A stretch of 64,000 nucleotides of DNA, from NCBI GenBank assembly GCA_910575105.1, contig CAJTDK010000011.1, positions 1-64,000 of the forward strand. The letters are read 5' to 3'. Origin of the DNA: Lachnospiraceae bacterium (GTDB lineage Bacteria > Bacillota > Clostridia > Lachnospirales > Lachnospiraceae). The stretch's first letter is position 1. Every line of letters starts with the position of its first letter. Position numbers and translations under genes: made by a program. Under the pieces are notes generated by a model. It worked only from the letters and a program-made list of their open reading frames with translations, searched no databases and was not told the origin of the DNA. Below, piece by piece: positions 18,006 to 27,408 of this stretch.

Positions 18006-18455
18006 CTACGAAACAATTCTGCTGATTTTGTCCATGACTCCAATCGTATCATCCACGCTTCTGACAGCGCACATGATCGTATCGTCGCCGGCGATACTCC
18101 CCACGATCTCATTCCATTTCATGGCGTCTAAGGCGGCGCAGACTGCCGATGCCATCCCCGACACCGTCTTGATCACAAGAATATTCTGTGCCATATCCAT
18201 AGACAGATAACCGTCCCTCAATACGCGGATATATTTTTCACTCATGCTGCTGTCGGCAGACTGGTGGGGCGCATAGCGCTGCTTCCCGTCCTCGGAAGGA
18301 ACTTTTGTAAGCTTCAAGTCCCGGATATCCCTCGATACCGTCGCCTGCGTCACCTTAAATCCCTCCCGGTTCAGATGCTCGGCCAGCTCCTCCTGTGTCT
18401 CGATCCGGTATTTATTGATCAATTCAAGGATTTTTGCGTGTCTGTTCACTTTCAT
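18006..18455 (-). CDS. argR: arginine repressor
   Basis: 149 aa, typical. The N-terminal winged helix (1-70) contains TQEELAEHLNREGFKVTQATVSRDIRDL. The C-terminal oligomerisation and arginine-binding domain contains GSIAGDDTIMCAVRS. It forms hexamers that repress arginine biosynthesis when arginine is bound. It is 4 bp downstream of nadK and 8 bp upstream of recN in the conserved block. No arg genes occur in the window. Confidence 0.96.
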   Translation of the reverse strand: MKVNRHAKILELINKYRIETQEELAEHLNREGFKVTQATVSRDIRDLKLTKVPSEDGKQRYAPHQSADSSMSEKYIRVLRDGYLSMDMAQNILVIKTVSGMASAVCAALDAMKWNEIVGSIAGDDTIMCAVRSVDDTIGVMDKISRIVS

Positions 18456-18459
18456 GGCT

Positions 18460-19293
18460 CTAATTTCCTTTCATCTTTCTGCGAAGTATTTCCAGAAAAC
18501 CGATTTTACTCAGCTTGACAATCTTTGTATCCGCCCTGCTCCTGCGGATGACCACCCGTTCCCCCGTCTTTAAGGATACCATATCCGCCCCGTCGAAGGT
18601 GGTAAATACCTCCTCCACCGTCCCGTTCCTTCCCCTACCGATCTCGATGACGATCTCATCCTCTGCCGACAAGACGATGCTGCTTGTATTGAGGGCATGG
18701 GAACAGATGGGCGTGATCACAATCAGGGATGCCGTAGGCTCCACAATGGGACCTCCCGCCGAAAGATTATAGGCTGTGGAACCTGTGGGTGTGGAGATGA
18801 TGATCCCGTCAGCCTCGTATGAATTCAGAAGCTCCCCGTTAACATAGAGCTTAAAATGCAGCACTCTTAAGACGCCCTTTCTCGAGACGACGATATCATT
18901 GAGCGCCACATCCCTCTCTCCGTCCGCAAAAATCCCTTCGATCATCATGCGGCTCTCAAGGGCATAATCCCCCTTGATCAGCTGACGCAGTCCCCCGTCG
19001 ATGTCCTTAACCTCCACCTCGGTAAGATACCCCAGCGTCCCCATATTGATCCCAAGGATGGGCACTTCTCTGGCGTAAAAGACCCGCGCCGCCTCAATAA
19101 GGCTCCCGTCACCGCCGATGACGATCACACAGTCGATCTGTCCGGGGATCGTATCCTTGATTATTCTCTTCTCCTCATCCTTCCTGCAGAGGCAGACTGT
19201 CTTTTTCTCCTGCAAAAGCAGGCTCTTCACCTTGTCCGTCACCGCAAAGTCCGGATCCTTCCCGTCATTCGTAACAATGTAAAATCTGTCCAT
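18460..19293 (-). CDS. nadK: NAD kinase
   Basis: 277 aa from ATG 19293 (MDRFYIVTNDGKDP), preceded by AAAGGAAA; in-frame upstream codons run into tlyA and are not used. The catalytic GGDGSLIEAARVF, the NDIVV motif and SYEADGIIISTPTGSTAYNLSAGG identify the ATP-NAD kinase family, which phosphorylates NAD to NADP. It is 14 bp after tlyA. Confidence 0.96.
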   Translation of the reverse strand: MDRFYIVTNDGKDPDFAVTDKVKSLLLQEKKTVCLCRKDEEKRIIKDTIPGQIDCVIVIGGDGSLIEAARVFYAREVPILGINMGTLGYLTEVEVKDIDGGLRQLIKGDYALESRMMIEGIFADGERDVALNDIVVSRKGVLRVLHFKLYVNGELLNSYEADGIIISTPTGSTAYNLSAGGPIVEPTASLIVITPICSHALNTSSIVLSAEDEIVIEIGRGRNGTVEEVFTTFDGADMVSLKTGERVVIRRSRADTKIVKLSKIGFLEILRRKMKGN

Positions 19294-19307
19294 TCTATCT
19301 GTTTCCT

Positions 19308-20117
19308 TTATGATTTCGTCAATGCAGCAAAAGCGCAATCCACAGTCTCTCCGATCTGGATCTGTCCGCTTAAGGCTCCTTCTCTGGCACATTTTTTCAA
19401 ATGAATGAGATATTCGATGTTGCCCTCCGGGCCGCGGATCGGGGAGAAATCAAGCTCCAGTACGTCAAACCCAAGGGAAAGGGCATACTTCGCTACCTTA
19501 TCGATCACTTCCAGATGGGTGCTCTTCTCCCGCACAACCCCCTTCTTTCCTACCTTCTGCCTGCCGGCCTCGAACTGAGGCTTGATCAGCGCCACGATCT
19601 CCCCGTCCTCTGTCAGGTAATCCCGGATAGGCGCAAGCACCTTCGTCAGGGAGATAAAGGAGACATCTATAGAAGAAAAATCAATAGGTTCCCCCATATC
19701 CTCCGGCGTCACATAGCGGATGTTCGTCTTCTCCATACAGACGACCCGCTCATCCTGCCGCAGTTTCCAGTCAAGCTGGCCCTTGCCTACATCGATGGCA
19801 AAGACCTTCTTCGCGCCGTTTTGCAGCATACAGTCGGTAAAGCCTCCTGTGGAGGAACCTACGTCCGTACAGACCTTCCCCTCCACCGAAACTGCAAAAT
19901 TCTTCAGCGCCTTCTCTAATTTCAGGCCGCCCCTGCTTACGTAGGGAAGCGTATTGCCCCGGACTTCGATCTGCACCTCTGAAGGAAATGCAGTCCCCGG
20001 CTTGTCCTCCTTCTGTCCCTCCACGTAGACATTGCCGGACATAATGATGGCTTTTGCCTTTTCCCTGGATGCCGCCAGATTCCGCGTTACCAGCAGCACG
20101 TCCAACCGTTCTTTCAT
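19308..20117 (-). CDS. tlyA: TlyA-family rRNA (cytidine-2'-O)-methyltransferase
   Basis: 269 aa from ATG 20117, preceded by GGGGAG. It overlaps the dxs stop by 4 bp (ATGA), indicating translational coupling. An S4 RNA-binding domain (1-60, ERLDVLLVTRNLAASREKA) precedes an FtsJ-like Rossmann methyltransferase domain with the SAM motif DVGSSTGGFTDCML and IDVGKGQLDW. Family members 2'-O-methylate cytidines in 16S and 23S rRNA. Some TlyA proteins have also been called haemolysins; in this housekeeping context the methyltransferase role is far more likely. Confidence 0.93.
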   Translation of the reverse strand: MKERLDVLLVTRNLAASREKAKAIIMSGNVYVEGQKEDKPGTAFPSEVQIEVRGNTLPYVSRGGLKLEKALKNFAVSVEGKVCTDVGSSTGGFTDCMLQNGAKKVFAIDVGKGQLDWKLRQDERVVCMEKTNIRYVTPEDMGEPIDFSSIDVSFISLTKVLAPIRDYLTEDGEIVALIKPQFEAGRQKVGKKGVVREKSTHLEVIDKVAKYALSLGFDVLELDFSPIRGPEGNIEYLIHLKKCAREGALSGQIQIGETVDCAFAALTKS

Positions 20118-21982
20118 CTTTGCAACTCCCCGTATGTCTTTATGATCCTGCCAGCCAGCGCTTCTGCGTCGATCCCTGTCTCTCTGCGCAGTACATCCAC
20201 GCTCCCGTGCTCCACGTACTGGTCGGGAAGCGCACAGGGAAGCACCTTCACCTGCAGATTGTCTGCCGCCGCACACTCTAACACACGCTGGGAACAGGCC
20301 CCGCTTGCTACATTCTCCTCGATGACTGCGATCAGCTTATGGTCCTTTGAAAGACTGCGGATGCAGGCCGTATCCAGCGGCTTAACAAACCGCGCATTCA
20401 CAAGGGTACAGCTTAAGCCCTCAGCCTTCAGCCGCTTTCGCACTTTTACCGCCTCCTCGAACATGTGCCCCACGCTGAAAAGGGCAATATCCTTCTCCGC
20501 GAAGATCATCTCGCTCTTTCCAAGACTTACCGGCTCCCGGTATTCCTCATACCCGTCAAAAGCGCTCCCTCTCGGATAGCGCAAGGCGGCCGGCCCGTCA
20601 AATCCAAGGGCAAACCGCAGCATATCCGCCAGCTCCCACTTATTCTTCGGAGACATGACCGTCATGTTGGGGATGCTGCTTAAGTAAGACAGATCAAAGA
20701 TCCCCTGATGGGTCTCCCCGTCGCTCCCCACAAGCCCGGCACGGTCGACAGCGAAGACGACCGGAAGGTTCTGCAGTCCCACATCATGGATCATCTGGTC
20801 GTACCCTCTCTGCAGGAAGGAAGAATACACTGCGAACACAGGCTTCATGCCGCCCGCCGCAAGCCCTGCGGCAAAGGTGACCCCGTGCGCTTCCGCGATC
20901 CCCACATCAAAGAACCGCTCCGGGTAAAGCTTCTTAAACCTGGAAAGACCGGTCCCGTCCGCCATGGCTGCCGTGATGGCCACGATATCCTCCCGCCTTT
21001 TCGCCTCATCGCAGAGCACCTTGCCGAAGACATCTGTGCAGGTATCCTTCTTCTTCTCTCCCAGAGCCTTTCCCGTCCCGACATCGAAAGGCCCGATCCC
21101 GTGAAAGATATCCGGCGCGTTCTCCGCAGGCTCATACCCCTTCCCCTTCTCTGTCATCACATGCAGAAGCACCGGCCCGTCTATCCGCCTGGCCTCGCTC
21201 AATGCCTTGCACAAAGCCCCGATATCATGTCCGGGAACAGGGCCAAGATAGGTAATCCCCATGTCCTCAAAAAGCATTCCCGGCACGATCAGCTGCTTGA
21301 TGCTGTTCTTCGTCTTCCGGATATGGCCGATCATGCGTTCACCGACCCGCGGAACCCGTTCAAGGGTCCTTGTCACGCCCTTCTTAAGCTCCGTATAAAA
21401 ATCTGCCGTCCGAAGCCCCGCCAGATACCTTGACATCCCGCCCACATTTTCCGAAATGGACATATGGTTGTCGTTCAGTACGATGATGAAATTCGTCTCA
21501 AGCTGCGCCGCATTGTTCAGCGCCTCGTAGGCCATCCCGCCGGTCAGGGAACCGTCTCCGATGACGGAGATCACGCTGTAGTCCTCGCCTTTTAAATCCC
21601 TCGCCTTCACATAGCCAAGCCCCGCAGAGACAGACGTCGAGCTGTGCCCTGTGTCAAAGGCATCGCAGTCGCTTTCCTTACGCTTGGGGAAACCGCTCAT
21701 CCCCCCGTATTTTCTCAAGGTATCAAACTGGTCCTTCCTGCCGGTCAGCAGCTTATGGGTGTAGGACTGATGCCCCACATCCCAGATGATCTTATCCTTC
21801 GGAAGCTCAAATATCCGGTGCATGGCTATCGTCAGCTCCACGACACCGAGATTTGACGCAAGATGCCCCCCGCTTTTGCTTGTCTTCTCAATCAGAAATT
21901 CCCGGATCTCTTCAGCCAGCTTAATCAGTTCTTCCGGATTCAGTTTCTTGATATCATTCTCTTTCTGTATCCGTTCTAACAT
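20114..21982 (-). CDS. dxs: 1-deoxy-D-xylulose-5-phosphate synthase
   Basis: 622 aa. The ATG at 21982 is 7 nt after GAGGAAG; a GTG one codon upstream is too close to it. A thiamine-diphosphate enzyme that condenses pyruvate and glyceraldehyde-3-phosphate, the first step of the MEP isoprenoid pathway. Motifs: [43 protein letters not shown] (ThDP/Mg site), [17 protein letters not shown] and [15 protein letters not shown]. It follows ispA, so precursor synthesis and prenyl chain extension are encoded together. Confidence 0.97.
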   Translation of the reverse strand: MLERIQKENDIKKLNPEELIKLAEEIREFLIEKTSKSGGHLASNLGVVELTIAMHRIFELPKDKIIWDVGHQSYTHKLLTGRKDQFDTLRKYGGMSGFPKRKESDCDAFDTGHSSTSVSAGLGYVKARDLKGEDYSVISVIGDGSLTGGMAYEALNNAAQLETNFIIVLNDNHMSISENVGGMSRYLAGLRTADFYTELKKGVTRTLERVPRVGERMIGHIRKTKNSIKQLIVPGMLFEDMGITYLGPVPGHDIGALCKALSEARRIDGPVLLHVMTEKGKGYEPAENAPDIFHGIGPFDVGTGKALGEKKKDTCTDVFGKVLCDEAKRREDIVAITAAMADGTGLSRFKKLYPERFFDVGIAEAHGVTFAAGLAAGGMKPVFAVYSSFLQRGYDQMIHDVGLQNLPVVFAVDRAGLVGSDGETHQGIFDLSYLSSIPNMTVMSPKNKWELADMLRFALGFDGPAALRYPRGSAFDGYEEYREPVSLGKSEMIFAEKDIALFSVGHMFEEAVKVRKRLKAEGLSCTLVNARFVKPLDTACIRSLSKDHKLIAVIEENVASGACSQRVLECAAADNLQVKVLPCALPDQYVEHGSVDVLRRETGIDAEALAGRIIKTYGELQR

Positions 21983-21997
21983 CACAAGACTTCCTCT

Positions 21998-22978
21998 CTA
22001 CTTCTCTCTGTAGATCAACTGCAAAAGCAGTTGTTCCAGATACCCATGGTCTCCCGGCAGCCCTTTAAGCATACGGACTGCTTCCCGGGACTTTTCCTCA
22101 ACAATCTCTCTCGACCTGGCGACGCCGTACAGGGTCACATAAGTCGTCTTCTCATTCTTCTCATCGCTGTGTATTGGCTTTCCGAGCGTCTCGGCCGTCC
22201 CCGTCACATCCAGGATATCATCCTGGATCTGGAAAGCAAGCCCTACATTCCTTGCGATCTGCTCCACTGTCCTTACCTCATCCTCTGATGCACCGCCAAG
22301 CACGGCTCCGATCATCATGGAAGACTCGATCAGCGCAGCAGTCTTAAGGGCGTACACCGTGTCAAGAACCTCCGCCGGCACCGCATGTCCCGTTTCCTTC
22401 ACATCGATGACCTGTCCGCCGATCATCCCGTAGATCCCGGCTTTCCGGCTCAGGATCTGCAACGACGCGGCAATCTTTTCTGCCTCAGCGTATGCAGCCA
22501 AACGATCTGCAGACGGACGGTCCGCCGCCAGGTCACCCGCCGGCCCACAGCCTGCCGCCGCAAATGCCCCCGCTGCCGTCTCAAAAGCATAATTGAGCAG
22601 GGCATCTCCCGCAAGTATTCCCATATCCTCCCCGAATACCACATGGGTCGTTTTCCTGCCCCTGCGGTAATCGTCATCATCCATAGCCGGAAGGTCATCA
22701 TGGACAAGAGAATACGTATGGATCATCTCCTGTGCCGCCATGAAGGCATGAAGCGCCCTTCTCTCCTTGGGCCGCTCCTCCCCTCCCGAAAAGAGCAGAT
22801 AAGTCTCGCGCATCAGCATGGGCCTGAGCCTTTTTCCGCCTCCCATAAGGCTGTAGGCCATAGCCTCCATGATCACCTTTTGATGCCCTTCCTCTTCCGG
22901 CAGAAATTCCCGTAATATCCTCTCGATCTCTTCCACCTTTTTCTTCTGGCATTCCAGAAATTTAAGTTTCAAATTCAT
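21998..22978 (-). CDS. ispA: polyprenyl (farnesyl/geranyl) diphosphate synthase
   Basis: 326 aa from ATG 22978 with GGGAGAAG upstream; it overlaps the end of xseB by 17 bp. The first Asp-rich motif is HDDLPAMDDDDYRRGR and the second QIQDDILDVTG. They bind Mg-diphosphate during head-to-tail condensation of isoprenyl units. A stretch of about 30 residues rich in Ala, Asp and Gly (ACGPAGDLAADRPSADRLA) is inserted between the motifs and looks like a lineage-specific loop. The xseA-xseB-ispA-dxs-tlyA order is conserved. Confidence 0.94.
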   Translation of the reverse strand: MNLKLKFLECQKKKVEEIERILREFLPEEEGHQKVIMEAMAYSLMGGGKRLRPMLMRETYLLFSGGEERPKERRALHAFMAAQEMIHTYSLVHDDLPAMDDDDYRRGRKTTHVVFGEDMGILAGDALLNYAFETAAGAFAAAGCGPAGDLAADRPSADRLAAYAEAEKIAASLQILSRKAGIYGMIGGQVIDVKETGHAVPAEVLDTVYALKTAALIESSMMIGAVLGGASEDEVRTVEQIARNVGLAFQIQDDILDVTGTAETLGKPIHSDEKNEKTTYVTLYGVARSREIVEEKSREAVRMLKGLPGDHGYLEQLLLQLIYREK

Positions 22979-23195
22979 GTTCTTCTCCCTCGTCATCTAA
23001 AAGCAGCATCTTCTTTTCTACTTTGTCAATCTTATCATTGCAAAGCTTCAGCATATCCATGCCCTTATGGTACAGCTCGAACGTCTCCTCCAGGGAAACA
23101 TCTTCCTGCTCCATTCCCTCGATCACCTCGTCGAGCTGCGCAAAGATCTCCTTAAGGGTCTGCTCTTTACTGCTTTCCTTCTCTTTTCCGCTCAT
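22962..23195 (-). CDS. xseB: exodeoxyribonuclease VII small subunit
   Basis: 77 aa, typical. Contains the family core FAQLDEVIEGMEQEDVSLEE and FELYHKGMDMLKLCNDKID in a helical hairpin. Several copies bind each XseA to form the ssDNA exonuclease. Its start overlaps the xseA stop by 4 bp. Confidence 0.95.
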   Translation of the reverse strand: MSGKEKESSKEQTLKEIFAQLDEVIEGMEQEDVSLEETFELYHKGMDMLKLCNDKIDKVEKKMLLLDDEGEEHEFET

Positions 23196-24403
23196 AGTCT
23201 CTGCTCCTCCTTCTTATCCGTCACCGCCGCCGAAATGACTCCGTCGGTCACATAGACCAGAAGTTCATCGCCCGGCTTCGTCTGCCGGATACTCTTTAAA
23301 GCCCCTCCGTCCCCGGCCTTCACGTAAGAATATCCCTGATTCAGCTTCTTTAACGGAGACAGTCCCTTCATGATCTCCACATAGAGGGAGAGCCTGTGCT
23401 TCGCCTCCCCCAGGGCTCCCTCCATCAAAAGGCGCAGATCGTCCTCGCACTCTGCTGCCCGCTGCCGGTAATCTCTGAGGAGATTCTGCGGATGAAGATA
23501 CTTAAGCTTCGTCTCGTAGCTCATAAGGCGCATCCTGTTCAGTTCAAGCTTCTGCAAAACCATCCGGCTCATATGCACCTGATATTCCCTGATCGCCTGC
23601 ACAAGCTTCCCGTACTCATACACCGCAAGCTCCGCCGCCGCCGAAGGCGTAGGCGCCCGCAGATCCGCCACGAAATCCGCGATAGTCGTATCCGTCTCAT
23701 GGCCTACCGCCGAGATCACCGGAGTCTCACAGTCAAAGATCGCCCGCGCGACCTCCTCCTCGTTAAACGCCCACAGATCCTCTATGGAGCCGCCGCCCCG
23801 CCCGACGATGATCACATCCACGCCCGCACGGTCAAGCAGGCGTATCCCCCGCACGATGCTCTCTTTCGCGCCCTCGCCCTGCACCTGCGCCGGGTACAGA
23901 ACAAGCTGCACGTAAGGATTCCTCCGCCTGGCGATATTCATGATATCCCGAACTGCCGCACCTGTAGGCGCGGTCACGATCCCGACGCGCCCGGCAAAAG
24001 CCGGAACCGGCTTCTTATACTCGGGGGCAAACATCCCCATCTCCTCAAGCTCCTGCTTCAGCCTCTGGAACCGCTCATAGAGGACACCCTCGCCGTCTAA
24101 GCGGATCTCCCTGGCATAAAGCTGATAAGCGCCGTTCCTTTCATAGACCGCCACGCTTCCGAGCACGATCACCTGCTGCCCCGCGCACATACGAAAAGAG
24201 AGCCCGCCTCGCTGCCCGGCAAACATAACGCAGGCAATCGTTCCAGACTCATCCTTTAACGAAAAATATATATGTCCCGAAGTGTGGTACTTCAAGTTCG
24301 ACACTTCGCCCTTCACATAAATGCAATTCAGCATGTAATCCTGGGCAAACATATTCTTGATATACGCATTCACCTGTTTTACCGAATATACATTACGTGC
24401 CAT
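23192..24403 (-). CDS. xseA: exodeoxyribonuclease VII large subunit
   Basis: 403 aa from ATG 24403 (MARNVYSVKQVNAYIKNMF); upstream in-frame codons overlap nusB and are shadows. An N-terminal OB-fold (LNCIYVKGEVSNLKYHTSGHIYFSLKD in sequence; key Gly, His and Phe residues present) precedes the catalytic domain with GIVTAPTGAAVRDI, DVIIVGRGGGSIEDLWAFN and SAVGHETDTTIADFVAD. It degrades single-stranded DNA to oligonucleotides in repair. It starts 19 bp after nusB. Confidence 0.96.
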   Translation of the reverse strand: MARNVYSVKQVNAYIKNMFAQDYMLNCIYVKGEVSNLKYHTSGHIYFSLKDESGTIACVMFAGQRGGLSFRMCAGQQVIVLGSVAVYERNGAYQLYAREIRLDGEGVLYERFQRLKQELEEMGMFAPEYKKPVPAFAGRVGIVTAPTGAAVRDIMNIARRRNPYVQLVLYPAQVQGEGAKESIVRGIRLLDRAGVDVIIVGRGGGSIEDLWAFNEEEVARAIFDCETPVISAVGHETDTTIADFVADLRAPTPSAAAELAVYEYGKLVQAIREYQVHMSRMVLQKLELNRMRLMSYETKLKYLHPQNLLRDYRQRAAECEDDLRLLMEGALGEAKHRLSLYVEIMKGLSPLKKLNQGYSYVKAGDGGALKSIRQTKPGDELLVYVTDGVISAAVTDKKEEQRL

Positions 24404-24422
24404 CTCCCACCTCTGTTTCCTC

Positions 24423-24845
24423 TTATCTTGAATCCTCACCTGCCGTACCAGGCGCGAGCTTTGCCAGCACCCCGTTGATAAAGGACGGGCCGTCGTCACT
24501 GGAATACTTCTTCGCAAGCTCCACCGCCTCATCGATCGCAACGCCCACCGGAACATCGTCATCCCACCGCATCTCATAAACGGCAAGCCTGATGATGCTC
24601 AGGTCCGCCTTATTCATACGGGTCGTCTTCCAGCCCTTTGCCGTATCATTGATCAGCCGGTCGATCTCCTCAAGATTCTCACCGATCCGCCCCGTCTTCG
24701 TCCTGATATACTCCAGATCCCTTTCCCCGGCATCCGCAAGTCCCTCCAGATAAAGCTCTGTCTGCGCTTTCATCTCCTCCGCAGCATGGAACTCCATCCC
24801 GAATACCAGCTTAAAGATATGGTCTCTCAACTCTGTCCTCTTCAC
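24423..24845 (-). CDS. nusB: transcription antitermination factor NusB
   Basis: 140 aa, all-helical family. Characteristic C-terminal segment LSIIRLAVYEMRWDDDVPVGVAIDEAVELAKKYSS is followed by FINGVLAKL. NusB with NusE and NusA forms the rRNA antitermination complex. It abuts the Asp23-family gene, with one base between stop and start. Confidence 0.95.
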   Translation of the reverse strand: MKRTELRDHIFKLVFGMEFHAAEEMKAQTELYLEGLADAGERDLEYIRTKTGRIGENLEEIDRLINDTAKGWKTTRMNKADLSIIRLAVYEMRWDDDVPVGVAIDEAVELAKKYSSDDGPSFINGVLAKLAPGTAGEDSR

Positions 24846-25229
24846 TTATTTCTCCTCCGGCATCTCCACTCCGGTGATCCGGATGTTGACATCCGCAACA
24901 TCAAGCCCGGTCATATTCTCTATGGCCGCCTTTACCTTCTCCTGAACCTTTCCCGTCGTCTCCTTTATATTATAGCCGTATTTCAGGTTCAGCGTCAGCG
25001 CCGCCGTCACGATCCCTTCCAGCACGTCCACCTTCACGCCCTTGGACATGGACTTAACGCCCAGCCTGCTGGCAATGTCTTTCGTAGTGCTCCCTGCCAT
25101 GGAGGCGACGCCGTCCACCTCCATCGCTGCAAGCCCGGCAATGACCGCGACTACCTCATCCGCGATCTTAACCTCCCCGAGATTCTCTTCTGTCTTTATT
25201 GTATACGTATTTCTTTCTTCCTTGCCCAT
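24846..25229 (-). CDS. Asp23/Gls24 family envelope stress protein (AmaP-associated type)
   Basis: 127 aa. The family pattern is clear: VKIADEVVAVIAGLAAMEVDGVASM, GVKVDVLEGIVTAALTLNLKYG and NIKETTGKVQEKVKAAIENMTG, ending VDVNIRITGVEMP-like. Members are cytoplasmic, membrane-linked, small alpha/beta proteins associated with cell-envelope homeostasis. In Clostridia this gene regularly precedes nusB. It is the first gene of the long operon reaching at least to recN, with a clear promoter upstream. Confidence 0.92.
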   Translation of the reverse strand: MGKEERNTYTIKTEENLGEVKIADEVVAVIAGLAAMEVDGVASMAGSTTKDIASRLGVKSMSKGVKVDVLEGIVTAALTLNLKYGYNIKETTGKVQEKVKAAIENMTGLDVADVNIRITGVEMPEEK

Positions 25230-25266
25230 ATCACTAAACCTCCTAGTCTGGTTTTACATGTTTCTC

Positions 25267-25294
25267 ATTATAACAAATTTCTGGTCTTTTGCAA
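25267..25294 (-). promoter_or_regulatory. promoter of the asp23-nusB-xseA-dxs operon
   Basis: Minus strand: TTGCAA (25289-25294), 16-bp spacer ending TG-T, then TATAAT (25267-25272), giving an extended -10. AGGAGGT lies just before the start codon of the downstream gene. Confidence 0.7.
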
Positions 25295-25305
25295 AGGTTT
25301 TTTCC

Positions 25306-26907
25306 CTACCTTGCAAACTCGGTCAGGATCAGCCCTTCGTTCCTGTCCTGAGTCATGCGGATGCTCCACTCATTGACGAAGAGAAGGAGCGGCCTTCCCT
25401 TTAAATCCTTCACCTTTTTCATATCTGAAGTTCCGGTCAGCTTATCCAGATTGATCTCCTCATTGCCGATCCAGCGGATATATTCATAAGGAAGGTTGTC
25501 CATACGGATCTCCACATTATATTCATTCTCCAGCCGGTACTTAAGCACATCAAACTGCAGCACGCCTACCACACCCACGATGATTTCTTCCATACCTGTA
25601 TTGTACTCCTGGAAAATCTGGATGGCGCCCTCCTGGGCGATCTGGTTGATCCCCTTGACAAACTGCTTGCGCTTCATGGTGTCAAGCTGCCTGACTCTGG
25701 CAAAATGCTCCGGTGCAAAGGTCGGAATCCCCTCGTAGCAGAACCGGTCCCCGGAAGCCGTGAGCGTATCTCCGATGGAGAAGATCCCCGGATCGAACAC
25801 GCCGATGATATCCCCGCCGTAGGCTTTCTCTACGATCTTTCTCTCCTTGGCCATAAGCTGCTGGGGCTGCGACAGACGCACCTTCTTTCTGCCCTGCATA
25901 TGATACACGTCCATGCCCGCCTCAAATTCTCCGGAACAGATCCGCATAAAGGCGATCCGGTCACGGTGAGCCTTATTCATATTCGCCTGGATCTTGAACA
26001 CGAACGCGGAAAAATCCGGCTCCTTCATCGGGTCGATCTCGCCTTTATCCGACATCCTGGGCAATGGCGACGACGTCATCATAAGAAAATGCTTTAAAAA
26101 TGTCTCCACTCCGAAGTTGGTAAGGGCCGAGCCGAAAAATACCGGCGACAGCTCACCTTTACTCACAAGCTCCTGGTCAAACTCTGCCCCGGCGCCGTCC
26201 TGCAGTTCGATCTCTTCTAAAAGCTTTTCCTTCTGCTCCGGCGAGATCAGGCTGTCCATACCGGGATCGTCCAAGGAGATTTTACGCACCTCGCCCTGGG
26301 TCGTGCCTTTATGGGTTTCGGAAAAGATCTCCACCTTCCTTGTCTCCCGGTCGTATACCCCCCGGAACTCCTTGCCGGAGCCGATGGGCCAGTTCACCGG
26401 GCAGGTAGCGATGCCGAGCTCATTTTCAATGTCGTCTAAAAGCTCAAAGGTGTCAAGGGCCTCCCGGTCCATCTTATTGATAAAGGTAAAGATCGGGATA
26501 TGGCGCATGGTGCACACCTTGAATAGCTTCCGCGTCTGGGCCTCCACGCCCTTGGACGCATCGATGACCATCACCGCCGAGTCCGCCGCCATCAGCGTCC
26601 GGTACGTATCCTCCGAGAAATCCTGATGCCCCGGCGTGTCCAGGATATTGATACAATACCCTCCGTAATTGAACTGCAGGACCGAAGAGGTCACCGAGAT
26701 TCCCCTCTCCTTCTCAATCTCCATCCAGTCAGACACTGCGTGCCTTGCCGTTGCTTTCCCCTTCACACTCCCCGCAAGATTAATCGCTCCTCCGTAGAGC
26801 AGGAATTTCTCCGTCAGAGTCGTCTTACCTGCATCCGGGTGGGAAATGATCGCAAATGTCCTTCTTTTTTCAATCTGTTCTTTGATTTCTTTTGATAGCT
26901 GTGACAT
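25306..26907 (-). CDS. prfC: peptide chain release factor 3
   Basis: 533 aa, typical RF3. A translational GTPase that removes RF1/RF2 from the ribosome after termination. G-domain motifs: SHPDAGKTTLTE (P-loop), DTPGHQDFSEDTY, NKMDRE. Domains II and III follow with the RF3-specific QIFQEYNTGMEEIIVGVVGVLQFDVLKYRLENEY pattern. The ATG at 26907 has AGGAGAG upstream. It is a single gene between the asp23 promoter and an intergenic region with a nuclease relic. Confidence 0.97.
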   Translation of the reverse strand: MSQLSKEIKEQIEKRRTFAIISHPDAGKTTLTEKFLLYGGAINLAGSVKGKATARHAVSDWMEIEKERGISVTSSVLQFNYGGYCINILDTPGHQDFSEDTYRTLMAADSAVMVIDASKGVEAQTRKLFKVCTMRHIPIFTFINKMDREALDTFELLDDIENELGIATCPVNWPIGSGKEFRGVYDRETRKVEIFSETHKGTTQGEVRKISLDDPGMDSLISPEQKEKLLEEIELQDGAGAEFDQELVSKGELSPVFFGSALTNFGVETFLKHFLMMTSSPLPRMSDKGEIDPMKEPDFSAFVFKIQANMNKAHRDRIAFMRICSGEFEAGMDVYHMQGRKKVRLSQPQQLMAKERKIVEKAYGGDIIGVFDPGIFSIGDTLTASGDRFCYEGIPTFAPEHFARVRQLDTMKRKQFVKGINQIAQEGAIQIFQEYNTGMEEIIVGVVGVLQFDVLKYRLENEYNVEIRMDNLPYEYIRWIGNEEINLDKLTGTSDMKKVKDLKGRPLLLFVNEWSIRMTQDRNEGLILTEFAR

Positions 26908-27139
26908 AATCTAACTCTCCTGTTTTTATCGTTACCATTCTAATGAATTAATCTTTATACGAAGTCCTTTATATTATAGCAAATCCTTTCTCCTTTTCAA
27001 GTCATTTTAAATCGGAGATACATCGCTCTTATTTTGTGTTACTGTATTGCTGTTCACGGCCCTGGAGCCGCTCCAGGCCGCATCCACTAGGAAATCTTAA
27101 ATTATCTAAACACCGAGAAAAATATATATACGTTCCAAA

Positions 27140-27342
27140 GCCGGCGGCTGCCATGTCTATCCCGCTCTATTTGCGGTCAAGCTGCGGCAGGATAAGAAAG
27201 ACATCGTAGAACCAGATATCAGCATTATCTGTGGCCGGAGCAGGCTTACGCCTTCCAGGACAAGATCAATATTTATAAGGTCAATATTTATGAGGACTTC
27301 TATATCAATTTTTCTAATCTCGCCGGCCTGCTGCATATTTAG
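27140..27342 (+). pseudogene. Uma2-family endonuclease relic
   Basis: Frame from 27143 reads GGCHVYPALFAVKLRQDKK then DIVEPDISIICGRSRL, which is the Uma2 (DUF820, PD-(D/E)XK fold) pattern of a Pro-containing strand and the EPDIS/ICD core. A shift of frame near 27250 then gives FQDKINIYKVNIYEDFYINF and a TAG at 27340-27342, which matches the C-terminal part of the same family. The middle, including the rest of the active site, is deleted, and no start codon or ribosome site is present. The rest of 26908-27408 contains a 7-bp CCTGGAG/CTCCAGG hairpin and a GTTACTGT/GTTCACGG motif, and nothing else I can identify. Confidence 0.65.
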
Positions 27343-27408
27343 CAGGGAGAGCAGGCATGCACCTGCTCTATGCATGCCTCTTTAAGCCACTTTAAAAGGA
27401 GAAGCTTA

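Noticed and set aside
27157-27375. 72-codon minus-strand frame
   Set aside because: It is antisense to the Uma2 relic, which explains the coding-like composition.
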